From contig CALFZM010000399.1 in assembly GCA_937952235.1 (NCBI GenBank), forward strand, positions 1 to 32,725: 32,725 bases of DNA, written 5' to 3'. The stretch's first letter is position 1. Every line of letters begins with the position of its first letter. The position numbers and the translations under genes were made by a program. Below are positions 15,588 to 23,971 of this stretch, piece after piece. The DNA comes from an uncultured Opitutia bacterium. GTDB lineage: Bacteria > Verrucomicrobiota > Verrucomicrobiia > Opitutales > Opitutaceae. Below the pieces are notes generated by a model. It searched no databases. It was not told the origin of the DNA and saw only the letters and a program-made list of their open reading frames with translations.

Positions 15588-16715
15588 ATGAATCTCCGCT
15601 TTCCGCTTCAGAACCTCGCGATGCCGCTGGCCCTGCTCGGCATCGGCGCGTTTTTCGCCCTGCAGGAAGCGGCATTCCTCGGGCCGCGCAATCTCACCCA
15701 GCTCCTGGTGGAGTTCTCGATCACCGGCACGCTCGCGCTCGGGATGTTCATGATCCTGCTCACCGGGCAGATCGACCTCTCGGTCGGCAGCGGGGTCGGC
15801 CTGATCGGCGGCATCGCGGCGGTGCTCGTCTTCCACCACGGCTGGCCCGCGCCCCTCGCCCTGGCGATTGCACTCGCGGCGGCGCTCGTCCTCTGGACGG
15901 CGATGGGCACGCTCATCGTCCGGCAGCGCATCCCGTCGTTCATCATCACGCTCGGCGGGCTGCTCATCTTCAAGGGATTGTTCTGGCTCGTGATCGCCAA
16001 CGCCACGGTGCCGGTGTCGCGCGGCGACGAGGACAATCTCTACGCCTTGCTCACGACCTACTACCTGCCCGCCCGGGCCGGACTCGCGCTGGCGGCCCTC
16101 GTGGCGGCGGCGATGGCGTGGCTCGGATGGCGGGCCCGTCGGGCCCGGACCGCGGCCGGACTTCCGGTGCGGAGCGCGGCGCGCGAGGCGCTGATCCGGG
16201 TCGCGACGGCGGCGGGCATCGTCGGCCTCGCACTCCTCTGCAACGCCTCGCGGGGGGTGCCGCTTTCGCTGCTGCTCCTCGCGGGGACGGGAGGAGCGGT
16301 GTATTTCCTTTCCCAGCACACGCCCTTCGGCCGCTACCTCTACGCCATCGGCGGCAACGAGGAAGCGGCGGTGCTTTCGGGCATCCCGGTGGCGCGCGTG
16401 CTCGTGGGCGCGTACATGCTCATGGGCGTGACGGTCGCCCTCACGGGTTTTCTCACCACCGCCTATTCGGGCGCGTCCACGACGACGGTGGGCGATCTCA
16501 TGGAGCTCGACGCGATCGCCGCCTGCGTGATCGGCGGCACGGCCCTGCGCGGGGGACGCGGCACGGTCGCCGGCGTGGTCTTCGGCGCCCTCATCATGGC
16601 GACGTTGCTCAACGGCATGACGCTCCTCGCGGTGTCGCCCGAGATCAAGTTCGTCGCCCGCGGCGTCGTGCTGACGCTCGCGGTCTGGGTCGACGTGAAG
16701 CTGGGCCGGAAGTGA
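15588..16715 (+). CDS. xylH: D-xylose ABC transporter permease (XylH)
   Basis: 375 residues from ATG at 15588, 32 bases after xylG. It is an inner-membrane permease with about ten helices. Family motifs are GMFMILLTGQIDLSVGS (the conserved GQIDLSVG), QRIPSFIITLGG, FGRYLYAIGGNEEAAVLSGIPV (cytoplasmic coupling loop to XylG), GFLTTAY and the terminal GGTALRGGRGTVAGVVFGALI. Homology to E. coli XylH is clear, including the insertion near the centre (helices around AGLALAALVAAAMAWLGW). It ends 15 bases before the stop of convergent dnaJ, leaving almost no room for a terminator. Confidence 0.94.
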   Translation: MNLRFPLQNLAMPLALLGIGAFFALQEAAFLGPRNLTQLLVEFSITGTLALGMFMILLTGQIDLSVGSGVGLIGGIAAVLVFHHGWPAPLALAIALAAALVLWTAMGTLIVRQRIPSFIITLGGLLIFKGLFWLVIANATVPVSRGDEDNLYALLTTYYLPARAGLALAALVAAAMAWLGWRARRARTAAGLPVRSAAREALIRVATAAGIVGLALLCNASRGVPLSLLLLAGTGGAVYFLSQHTPFGRYLYAIGGNEEAAVLSGIPVARVLVGAYMLMGVTVALTGFLTTAYSGASTTTVGDLMELDAIAACVIGGTALRGGRGTVAGVVFGALIMATLLNGMTLLAVSPEIKFVARGVVLTLAVWVDVKLGRK

Positions 16716-16730
16716 GGCCGGCCGCCACGG

Positions 16731-17879
16731 TCAGAAGAACTTCTTCGCCTTCTCGAAAAACGACCGCGAGGTCGGCTCGCCGGCGTCGCCGCTGACCCGG
16801 GCGAACTCCTCGAGAATCTTCCGCTGCTCGCTCGTGAGCGACGTGGGCACCTCGACCTGGACGCGGACGAGCTGGTCTCCCTGCGCGCCGCCGCGGAGGC
16901 TCGGCATGCCCTTGCCCCGCAGCCGGAACGTCGTGCCGCTCTGCGTCGCAGGAGCGATCTTGAGGGAAGCCTTGCCCGACAGCGTCGGCACCTCGATGGT
17001 CCCGCCGAGCGTGGCGAGGGTGAACTTGATCGGAATCTCGCAGAACAGATCCTCGCCCTGCCGCTCGAAGAGCTCGTGCTCCTTCACGGTGAGCACGATG
17101 TAGAGATCGCCCGGACTGCCGCCGGCCTGGCCCGCCTCGCCGTTGCCCGAAGAGCGCAAGCGGGAGCCGGTGTCGACCCCCGGCGGGATCCGCACATTGA
17201 GCTTGGTGTTTTTTGGCGTCCGCCCCTCGCCGCGACAGGCGGTGCAGGGTTTCTCCACGCGGGTGCCCGCGCCCGCGCAAGTCGGGCAGGTCTGCGTGAA
17301 GGTGATGATGCCGCCGGAACGCCGGATCTGACCGGAGCCGCGGCAGGTCGGGCACGAGATCTTGCGTGAGCCCGGCTCGGCGCCCGACCCGTCGCAGCGC
17401 TCGCACGCGACGTTCTTGCGGAAGGTGATTTCCTTTTCCACCCCGCGCGCCGCTTCCTCGAGCGTGATCTCCAGGTCGTACCGGAGGTCGGCCCCGTCGC
17501 GGCCACCGTCGCGCCCGCCGCCACCGCCGAACATCTCCTCGAAGATGCTGCCGCCGCCGCCGCCCTGCTGGCCGAAGACCTCGCGGAAGATGTCGAAGGG
17601 GTCGTGAAACCCGCCTCCCATCCCCCCGCCGGGCCGGGGACCGGCGCCGCCGCCTTCGAAGGCCGCCGCGCCGTATCGGTCGTACGCTGCGCGCTTGTCC
17701 GGATCGCTCAGCACTTCGTAGGCGTGGGAGATCTTCTTGAACATCTCCTCGGCCTCCTTGTTGCCCGGGTTCTTGTCCGGATGAAACTGCACCGCCTTCT
17801 TGCGGTAGGCTTTCTTGAGCTCGTCGGCGCTCGCGCCCTTTTCGACGCCCAGCAACTGGTAGTAGTCTTCCTTGGACAT
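16731..17879 (-). CDS. dnaJ: Chaperone protein DnaJ (Hsp40, type I)
   Basis: 382 residues, full length. The J-domain (1-70) has HPD at 33-35 for stimulating DnaK ATPase. A Gly/Phe-rich region follows (about 76-128, including runs of Gly). The zinc-finger domain has four CxxCxGxG-type repeats: CERCDGSG (159), CPTCRGSG (176), CPTCAGAG (198) and CTACRGEG (212). The C-terminal substrate-binding domains end with a hydrophilic tail. It presents unfolded clients to DnaK. It follows grpE by 46 bases on the same strand; dnaK is not in the window, so the grpE-dnaJ pair is separate from it. Confidence 0.97.
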   Translation of the reverse strand: MSKEDYYQLLGVEKGASADELKKAYRKKAVQFHPDKNPGNKEAEEMFKKISHAYEVLSDPDKRAAYDRYGAAAFEGGGAGPRPGGGMGGGFHDPFDIFREVFGQQGGGGGSIFEEMFGGGGGRDGGRDGADLRYDLEITLEEAARGVEKEITFRKNVACERCDGSGAEPGSRKISCPTCRGSGQIRRSGGIITFTQTCPTCAGAGTRVEKPCTACRGEGRTPKNTKLNVRIPPGVDTGSRLRSSGNGEAGQAGGSPGDLYIVLTVKEHELFERQGEDLFCEIPIKFTLATLGGTIEVPTLSGKASLKIAPATQSGTTFRLRGKGMPSLRGGAQGDQLVRVQVEVPTSLTSEQRKILEEFARVSGDAGEPTSRSFFEKAKKFF

Positions 17880-17925
17880 GTTCGAGGTGGCGGGGCCGCG
17901 ACGGCGGCGGCCGCGGGCTTTCGAC

Positions 17926-18495
17926 TCAGCGCTTGCCCTCCGGGGCGGGTCCGCTCGACACCACCACCGAGGCCGGGCGCAGGAGACGGCCGTTCAACAC
18001 GTAGCCGGTGCGCACCACCTCGATGACGTGCTCCTCCTTCACCGTCGCGCTGGGCTGGTGGGCGATCGCCTCGTGCTGGTGCGGATCGAAGGGCTGGCCG
18101 GCCGGCTGGATTTCCTTGAGGCCGTGATTGCCGAGCGCGGTCTTCAACTGCGTGAGCACCATGTCGACGCCGCCGACCAGGGACTTGACGTCGGCGTTCG
18201 GCTGCCGCGCCGCCTGGATCGCCATGCCGAGCGTGTCGAGCACCGGGAAGATGTCCTCCAGCACCCGCCCCGTGGCGGTAAGACGGAGGTCATCCTTCTC
18301 GCGCATCGTCCGCCGCCGGAAGTTCTCCAGATCGGCCGCGGCTCGCATGTACTTGTCGTAATTGGCCGCCGCCTCCGCGCGGGCCGCCGCCAGCGGTGCG
18401 GCGGAGTCGTTCGATTCTTCGGCCGCGCGATTCGACGTCGCTTCGGCGGCCGGCGTCGGTTGTGCGTTCGTGGCTTCGGATTCGGGCTCGGGCAT
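17926..18495 (-). CDS. grpE: Nucleotide exchange factor GrpE
   Basis: 189 residues. It releases ADP from DnaK. The acidic, disordered head (1-35) is followed by a long helix (about 36-90, AARAEAAANYDKYMRAAADLENFRRRTMREKDD, with the conserved LENFRRR and a heptad pattern) and a beta-domain ending GVDMVLTQLKTALGNHGL, FDPHQHEAI, EVVRTGYVLNGRLLRPASVVV, all typical of GrpE. The run of text is short of an export signal, so it is cytoplasmic. It is the first gene of the grpE-dnaJ unit; an upstream region of 163 bases separates it from manA. Confidence 0.95.
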   Translation of the reverse strand: MPEPESEATNAQPTPAAEATSNRAAEESNDSAAPLAAARAEAAANYDKYMRAAADLENFRRRTMREKDDLRLTATGRVLEDIFPVLDTLGMAIQAARQPNADVKSLVGGVDMVLTQLKTALGNHGLKEIQPAGQPFDPHQHEAIAHQPSATVKEEHVIEVVRTGYVLNGRLLRPASVVVSSGPAPEGKR

Positions 18496-18512
18496 GATGA
18501 AAAAGAGCGGGG

Positions 18513-18541
18513 ACTAAACTACGGGTTTCGGCATTCTTCAA
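18513..18541 (-). promoter_or_regulatory. Possible sigma-70-type promoter for grpE
   Basis: On the minus strand TTGAAG (18541-18536) and TTTAGT (18518-18513) are separated by 17 bases and end 18 bases before the grpE ATG. Four of six bases match each consensus hexamer. No CIRCE element (TTAGCACTC/GAGTGCTAA) is present, so HrcA control is not indicated. Further upstream lies the perfect 12-bp palindrome GGCACGCGTGCC (18588-18599). Confidence 0.3.
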
Positions 18542-18658
18542 GCGCGCTGTCGGAAGCCCCGGCACAAGTTTCTGCGGGCGGCGCGGAGGCACGCGTGCCC
18601 CGGCGGCGGGAAGCGGACGAGCCGGCACGCCCCCGACGGGCGCAGAGCTCGCTCACCC

Positions 18659-19636
18659 CTAGCCCGCGAAATTCTCCGTCACCAGCAGGATCGTGGTGGC
18701 CTCAGCCGTGAACGTGAACGCGCCCGCGAAGGGCACGAGGGCGTTGTCACCCCGCGTCAGCACGGGGCCGGGGTGGCGCGGGGCGGCCTGATTCTCGCCT
18801 CCGGCGCGCACGGTGCCGCTCACGACGCTGACGAGCCGGGGCTGCTCGCCGGCCCGAAGGTGCAGGCGCTCGCCGGCGCCGAGCACCACGCGGCGGATCC
18901 GAAACTCAGCGCAGTCGGCGATCACGCCCGACGTCGGCGCCGCGCGCACGGGCTTCGGCTCGAAATCGGTCCAGTCGATCGACCGCAGCGACTGCGCGAG
19001 GTGCAGTTGCCGCGGCTGGCCGTCGAGCCCCACGCGACCCCAGTCGTAGACGCGGTACGTGGTGTCGGAGTTCTGCTGGATCTCGAGGATGAGATTGCCG
19101 GCATCGATGGCGTGCACCTGGCCGCTGTGCACCAGGATGGAGTCGCCGGCCGCGACGCGAAAATGATGGACGCAATGCTCGACGGTGCCGGCGGACAACG
19201 CCTGTTCGAACTGAGCCCGGTTGACGCCGCGCTTCAGGCCCACGATCAGGCCCGCGCCTGGGACCGAGTGCGCAATGTACCAGTTCTCGGTCTTGGGTTC
19301 GCCTTTCAGCTCTCCCGCGACCGCCGCGGGAGGATGCACCTGGAGGCTGAGCCGCTCGCGGCAATCGAGCCACTTGATCAGGATGGGAAACGCCCTCGCC
19401 CTCGGCCACGCGGGGCCCATCACCTCGGCGGCATGTTTTTCCAGCACCGCGCGCAGCGACTGCCCGTTCCACGGCCCGCCGTCCACCACCGACTGCGCTT
19501 CCGGCCGATCAACCACTTCCCAACTTTCGCCGATCGGAGCGCCCGGCGGCAGCGTCCGGCCCAGGGTCGATTCGAGCGCCCGTCCGCCCCACACACGTTC
19601 TTGATACAAGGGCTGAAACCGGAGGAGTTCGCGCAT
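18659..19636 (-). CDS. manA: Mannose-6-phosphate isomerase, class I (ManA)
   Basis: 325 residues, the short form seen in Bacillus-type enzymes. It interconverts mannose-6-phosphate and fructose-6-phosphate. The zinc ligands can be read: Gln99 and His101 in LSLQVHPP, Glu117 in KTENWY and His175 in HSGQVHAIDAG. GESWEVVDRPEAQS, YRVYDWGR and the C-terminal cupin (VVSGTVRAGG) are further family marks. It supplies or consumes mannose-6-phosphate for glycan synthesis. It is read away from ftsK across a 110-base gap and precedes grpE; a shared transcript with grpE is possible but the 163-base gap argues for separate control. Confidence 0.94.
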   Translation of the reverse strand: MRELLRFQPLYQERVWGGRALESTLGRTLPPGAPIGESWEVVDRPEAQSVVDGGPWNGQSLRAVLEKHAAEVMGPAWPRARAFPILIKWLDCRERLSLQVHPPAAVAGELKGEPKTENWYIAHSVPGAGLIVGLKRGVNRAQFEQALSAGTVEHCVHHFRVAAGDSILVHSGQVHAIDAGNLILEIQQNSDTTYRVYDWGRVGLDGQPRQLHLAQSLRSIDWTDFEPKPVRAAPTSGVIADCAEFRIRRVVLGAGERLHLRAGEQPRLVSVVSGTVRAGGENQAAPRHPGPVLTRGDNALVPFAGAFTFTAEATTILLVTENFAG

Positions 19637-19683
19637 GGGCGGGTGACGAGTTTTTTGTGAAAAAAGTCAGCGGCTATTTACAT

Positions 19684-19711
19684 TTGACCGCTGGACTCGC
19701 TAGCGTGGTAT
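19684..19711 (+). promoter_or_regulatory. Possible promoter for ftsK
   Basis: TTGACC (19684-19689) and TGGTAT (19706-19711) are 16 bases apart, 35 bases before the ftsK start. Just upstream, TTTTTT-GTG-AAAAAA (19651-19665) is a symmetric A/T element in an otherwise GC-rich region and may also serve the divergent manA promoter. Confidence 0.4.
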
Positions 19712-19746
19712 CCGCACGCCGGCGGCGCGGTCGCTGTCGATACCAC

Positions 19747-22308
19747 ATGCCCAAGTCAGAGACTTCAAACTCAAACACCGGGCCTTCGTTCCAAGGCCCG
19801 CGGTACCGACCCAACTGGGTGGCGGCACTGCTGTGTTTCGTCTCGGGCGCCTTCCTCGGCGTGGCGGTGCTGGATTACGACCCCAATCAGGTCGGCCTGC
19901 CGTTCCGCTCCACCGCGGCGATCGGGCGCAACCTGATGGGCTGGCTCGGTGCGGACTCGATCTGGATCCTGCTTTTCTCCGTCGGCGTGAGCACGTGGCT
20001 CGTGCCGATCTTCCTGTTCTGGATGCTGTATGTCTCGGTCCGGAACTCGAAGCACCTTTCCGGCACGCGCACGATTGCCATGACCGTCGCCTGCGTGGCC
20101 TTCGCCAGCCTCGCCGCCATGTTCCAGGAGGAGCGGTGGGGCAGCGACTATTTCCCGTTCGGGTACGGTGGCTACATCGGCCGCTCGATTTATCATCACG
20201 TGATGGCGGATGCGCTGGGGCCGTTCGGTTCCGGGCTGATCCTCGGCACGATCTACGCCGGGGCGCTGCTGTTTGTCTTCCTCCGCGACATCGGTGCGGA
20301 GTTCGAGAAGGCGATCGCGGGCTTTTCCGCCTGGCGGGCGAATCGCGCCCGGCTTCGCGCGGAGCTGGCCGAGGCCCGGCGCAAGGAGAAGGAGCTGCGG
20401 GAGCGGCAGAAATCGGCCGTCGCGACGCTCGCGGCGACGCCTCCGACGGGGCAGACGACGCCGCCGCTCACGGTGGGGCCATCTGGCAAGAAGACCTTCG
20501 CCGCCCGCAACGGCGAAGAGCCGCTCGCGAGGAACGGCCGGGGGGCCGAGCCGGCCACCGAGGTGCCGCGCAACGGACGGGCCGAAAAATCCGAGCCTGC
20601 GCCCGCCGAGCCCGCCACGCCGGCGAGCCGCGGCGGCACCACGCCGCCCCTGCCGGCGCGCAGCCGCACGACGCCGCCGATGGAGACGGCGACCGATCCC
20701 CGGCCGCTCGCGGTCGGAGCCGCCGGCATGGTGGCGCTGAACATCGTCAAGCCCGATGTGCCGAAGAAGGCCGCCAAGGTCACGCTGCCGCAGAGCGACG
20801 ACGCCACCTACGAATTCCCTCCCCTCACCCTCCTGCGCGAGCAGGCGCGGCCGGACTCGAGCAACAGCGAGGAGGAGCACCGCCAGAATGCCGAGAACCT
20901 GCTGCGAATCCTGAGCGAGTTCGGGGTGGAAGTGACGCTCGGAGAGATCCACGTCGGTCCGGTCATCACGCGCTACGAGGTCGTCCCCGCGGCCGGCGTG
21001 CGCGTGGAGAAGATCGCCGGCCTCGACAAGAACATCGCCCTCGGCATGCGCGCGCAGTCGGTGCGCATCCTCGCGCCGATTCCCGGCAAGGCCGCGGTGG
21101 GCGTTGAAGTGCCCAATCAGAAGCCGACGCCGGTCGGCATGCGCGAACTGCTCGAAAGCGAGGACTGGTCGGGCGTGAAGGCGGAAATCCCGATCGCCCT
21201 CGGCAAGGACGTCTCCGGCGCGCCGCTGATCTCCGACCTGTCCAAGATGCCCCACCTGCTCATCGCGGGCGCCACGGGTTCGGGCAAATCGGTCTGCATC
21301 AATTCCATCGTCGCCTCGATCCTGTATTCGAAGAGTCCGAAGGACCTGCGGCTGATCATGGTCGATCCGAAGGTGGTGGAGTTGAAGATTTTCAACTCTC
21401 TGCCGCACATGCTGATTCCGGTGGTGACGGAGCCGAAGAAGGTGCCCGCCGCGCTGAAGTGGCTGCTCGGCGAGATGGAGCAGCGCTACCAGATCTTCGC
21501 GAAGGCCAACGTCCGCAACATCGTCGGCTTCAACCACCGCAAGAAAGGCGGCAAGCCCGAGCCCGCACCGGAGGCACAGGCCGCGATCGCGGGCGTCGAT
21601 CCGAGCCTCGACGACGACATCGAGATCCCGGAACGCCTGCCGTACATCGTGGCGATCATCGACGAGCTGGCCGATCTCATGATGGTGGCGCCGGCGGAGA
21701 TCGAGACGAGCATCGCCCGCCTGGCCCAGCTCGCGCGCGCCGCCGGCATCCACCTCATCATCGCCACGCAGCGCCCTTCCGTGAACGTCATCACCGGCGT
21801 GATCAAGGCCAACCTGCCCTCGCGCATCGCCTTCCAGGTCGCATCGCAGGTGGACTCGCGCACCATCCTCGACACGAAGGGCGCCGACACGCTGATCGGC
21901 CGCGGCGACATGCTGTTTTCCCCGCCCGGCACCTCGCGCCTCGTGCGCGCGCAGGGCGCCTTTGTATCCGACGAGGAGGTACAGGAGATGGTCGAGTTCC
22001 TGAAGCGCAACGGGCCGCCGCAGTACGCGCAGTCCGTCCAGCAGCAGATCGATCGCGCCGCGCGCGAGGATGAGGAGGACGGCGAGGGCGGCGATGAAGA
22101 GCTGGGCGACGACGAGGAGTTGTACAACCAGGCGATCGACGTCCTGCGCTCCACGAAACGCGCCAGCACGTCGATGATCCAGCGCCGGCTTCGCATCGGC
22201 TACAACCGCGCGGCCCGCATCATGGACCTCATGGAGAAGAAGGGCGTCGTCGGTCCCGAGAACGGCTCCAGTCCGCGCGAGATCCTCGTCGATCCGGACA
22301 CGCTCTGA
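19747..22308 (+). CDS. ftsK: DNA translocase FtsK
   Basis: 853 residues from ATG at 19747 (MPKSETSNSN); the frame extends to 19657, but that head would be non-conserved and would cover the promoter region. Four membrane helices occupy about residues 20-190 (WVAALLCFVSGAFLGVAVL, WILLFSVGVSTWLVPIFLF, TIAMTVACVAFASLAAMF, GLILGTIYAGALLFVFL). A Pro/Thr/Arg-rich linker (about 225-340) follows. The motor domain has Walker A GATGSGKSV near 508, Walker B VAIIDELADLMM, and ATQRPSVNVITGVIKANLPSR. The gamma DNA-reading winged helix is at the end (LYNQAIDVLRSTKRASTSMIQRRLRIGYNRAARIMDLME). It pumps chromosome termini through the division septum and activates XerCD. Confidence 0.96.
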   Translation: MPKSETSNSNTGPSFQGPRYRPNWVAALLCFVSGAFLGVAVLDYDPNQVGLPFRSTAAIGRNLMGWLGADSIWILLFSVGVSTWLVPIFLFWMLYVSVRNSKHLSGTRTIAMTVACVAFASLAAMFQEERWGSDYFPFGYGGYIGRSIYHHVMADALGPFGSGLILGTIYAGALLFVFLRDIGAEFEKAIAGFSAWRANRARLRAELAEARRKEKELRERQKSAVATLAATPPTGQTTPPLTVGPSGKKTFAARNGEEPLARNGRGAEPATEVPRNGRAEKSEPAPAEPATPASRGGTTPPLPARSRTTPPMETATDPRPLAVGAAGMVALNIVKPDVPKKAAKVTLPQSDDATYEFPPLTLLREQARPDSSNSEEEHRQNAENLLRILSEFGVEVTLGEIHVGPVITRYEVVPAAGVRVEKIAGLDKNIALGMRAQSVRILAPIPGKAAVGVEVPNQKPTPVGMRELLESEDWSGVKAEIPIALGKDVSGAPLISDLSKMPHLLIAGATGSGKSVCINSIVASILYSKSPKDLRLIMVDPKVVELKIFNSLPHMLIPVVTEPKKVPAALKWLLGEMEQRYQIFAKANVRNIVGFNHRKKGGKPEPAPEAQAAIAGVDPSLDDDIEIPERLPYIVAIIDELADLMMVAPAEIETSIARLAQLARAAGIHLIIATQRPSVNVITGVIKANLPSRIAFQVASQVDSRTILDTKGADTLIGRGDMLFSPPGTSRLVRAQGAFVSDEEVQEMVEFLKRNGPPQYAQSVQQQIDRAAREDEEDGEGGDEELGDDEELYNQAIDVLRSTKRASTSMIQRRLRIGYNRAARIMDLMEKKGVVGPENGSSPREILVDPDTL

Positions 22309-22311
22309 GCC

Positions 22312-22336
22312 GACGACGCAGTCCGAGGGCGTCGTC
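22312..22336 (+). terminator. Hairpin immediately after ftsK
   Basis: GACGACGC (22312-22319) and GCGTCGTC (22329-22336) form a perfect 8-bp stem with a 9-base loop starting 4 bases after the ftsK stop. No T-run follows, so termination would be non-canonical; it could instead protect the message end. Confidence 0.45.
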
Positions 22337-22460
22337 CCGATCGCGCGTGCGTCATCGACGCTCGACGAAATCGAAGCCGCGGCGCAGCGCTGTCTGGACC
22401 TTTCGCGCAAATCGTGTGTTTCGTGGTGACTTCACCCCGTCCCCTTTCTAAGCCAACCCC

Positions 22461-23255
22461 ATGCAGACCATCGGCGAACGCCTCGAGGAAGCGCGCAAGA
22501 AGAAGGGCATCTCCATCCGCGAGGCCGCCGAGGCGACGAAGATCCGGGGCGACTATCTGCAGAAGTTCGAAGGCAACCATTTCGATATCGGGCTCACGGA
22601 GATCTACACCCGCGGCTTCCTGCGGACCTATGCGAATTACCTGAAGCTGCCCGCGGACCGGATCATCAACGATTACGCCGCCCTCGGTCGCGGCGAATCC
22701 CGGCCGCGCCAGCCCAACCGCGAGATCTACGGACGCATGGACATCTCCGTCGCGTCCGCCGAAGCCCCCGAGCGCGCCGCACCCGCTCCCGAACCGGCGG
22801 CGGAGGCGCCCGCCAGCAACCGCGGGGCGGCGCGGCCGCGTCCGGCCAGCACGCTGCCGTCCGGGCCCGATCCCGCCGTCGTCTTCCGCTATCTCAAGAT
22901 CGGCGGCGCGGTGGTCATCGTCATCCTGCTCGCCTTCATCGTGAAGGCCCTGTTCTTCAGCGGCAGCCCCAGCACGCCGCGGAGCGCCACCCCCTCCGTG
23001 CGCGGCCCCACCTTTGGTCTCGTGGCCCTCGCGCCGGTGCAGGTCACGGTGCGCAAGAAGAATGCGGACGGCACGGACGGAGAGTTCCTTTATTCCGGCC
23101 TGGTCACGCCGGGGGAGACGAAGACCGTCTCGCGTCCGGGCGCCGTTTATATCGAGGCCAACATCCCGGAAAACCTGATGCTCGAGATCAACGGCCGCCG
23201 GGTGGCCATGGGCCTGCCGCCGGGCGTGACGCGCGGCGAACTGCCGCCTCCCTGA
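22461..23255 (+). CDS. RodZ-like protein: HTH domain, one membrane helix, DUF4115-type tail
   Basis: 264 residues. Residues 1-72 are an XRE/HTH_25 domain (IGERLEEARKKKGISIREAAEATKIRGDYLQKFE, then the typical TEIYTRGFLRTYANYL). A Pro/Ala-rich linker runs 78-140. One membrane helix lies at 144-166 (YLKIGGAVVIVILLAFIVKALFF). The periplasmic end (185-260) is a small beta domain like DUF4115. RodZ anchors MreB filaments to the membrane and shapes rod cells; this protein has the same order of parts, so a role in cell shape is the best inference, although MreB is not in view. It follows ftsK by 152 bases and could be co-transcribed. Confidence 0.85.
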   Translation: MQTIGERLEEARKKKGISIREAAEATKIRGDYLQKFEGNHFDIGLTEIYTRGFLRTYANYLKLPADRIINDYAALGRGESRPRQPNREIYGRMDISVASAEAPERAAPAPEPAAEAPASNRGAARPRPASTLPSGPDPAVVFRYLKIGGAVVIVILLAFIVKALFFSGSPSTPRSATPSVRGPTFGLVALAPVQVTVRKKNADGTDGEFLYSGLVTPGETKTVSRPGAVYIEANIPENLMLEINGRRVAMGLPPGVTRGELPPP

Positions 23256-23270
23256 TCGCGGCCGCGCGCG

Positions 23271-23283
23271 GGGCCGATGGCCC
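23271..23283. other. Short hairpin between convergent genes
   Basis: GGGCC and GGCCC enclose the loop GAT in the 78-base gap between the convergent RodZ-like and coiled-coil genes. It may end transcription from both sides, but no T-run is present. Confidence 0.25.
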
Positions 23284-23333
23284 GCAGCCGCTTCAAGCGG
23301 GCAGGCCGCCTCACCGCCGGCCGCGTTCGGCCG

Positions 23334-23948
23334 TCACCGCAAACCCACGGGCGTGCCCAGCACCTCGCGCAGCACCACGGCCCGCCGCAGCGCGTCGGGA
23401 TCACGCAGATCTCCCAGCGCGCGCTCGCGCGCGGCTCGGGCGGCGGCTCCGACCTGTGCCTGCGCCTGCGCCGCCGCCGCGATGTGCGCGGCCCGTCGCG
23501 CGGCGGCCGCGCGCTGCTGCTCCAGCGCCTCGATTTCCTCGGCGAGCTGCGCCTGGCGAACCGCCTCCGCGTGGTCGTTCGCCTGCCGGTAGAGGGGTGG
23601 CTCGGGGGCCGGCGGCTGGGCGCGCCGCTGGAGCTCCTCCAGCATCTTGCCGAGCGGACCGCCGAACACCTCGGGCAACTGCGTCGTCTCCGGGCGCGCC
23701 ACGGGCGGCTCACCCGGCTCCCGCGCGAGCGGCGGCGGAGCGGCCGTCGGCGCGCCGCCGCGCTCGGCCGCGCTCCGGCGGATGCGCTCGCGGATCTCCC
23801 GCACGCGCCTGCCTTCGTCGGTCTCGTCGTAACCGGCCTCGTGTTCTTCCCGCGCCTTTCGCGCGCGCAGCATGGCGCGCACGATCTGGCTGATGAAGAT
23901 CACCAGGAAGATGACCAGGCCGAGGCGCTCGAGAATCCACTCCAGCAT
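23334..23948 (-). CDS. Uncharacterised membrane-anchored coiled-coil protein of the floA operon
   Basis: 204 residues with no family I recognise. A single membrane helix lies at about 7-24 (ERLGLVIFLVIFISQIV). It is followed by a strongly charged stretch (25-62, EEHEAGYDETDEGRRVREIRERIRRS-type), a Pro-rich segment (67-95), a short hydrophobic patch (PEVFGGPLGKMLEELQRR, 91-108) and a long Ala/Gln/Arg-rich helical region (125-180), likely a coiled coil. The end (DPDALRRAVVLREVLGTPVGLR) is hydrophobic and could bind a partner. It begins 23 bases after the floA stop, so it is probably the fourth gene of the nfeD-floA operon. A partner or scaffold for flotillin assemblies is my inference only. Confidence 0.7.
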   Translation of the reverse strand: MLEWILERLGLVIFLVIFISQIVRAMLRARKAREEHEAGYDETDEGRRVREIRERIRRSAAERGGAPTAAPPPLAREPGEPPVARPETTQLPEVFGGPLGKMLEELQRRAQPPAPEPPLYRQANDHAEAVRQAQLAEEIEALEQQRAAAARRAAHIAAAAQAQAQVGAAARAARERALGDLRDPDALRRAVVLREVLGTPVGLR

Positions 23949-23971
23949 GACGGGCGGCGGGCGGAGCCCGG

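Noticed and set aside
18496..18658. CIRCE/HrcA operator upstream of grpE
   Set aside because: No TTAGCACTC-N9-GAGTGCTAA or near match in the gap.
19771..22410. 879-codon minus-strand frame opposite ftsK
   Set aside because: Antisense shadow of ftsK with a biased Arg/His/Ala composition and no domain.
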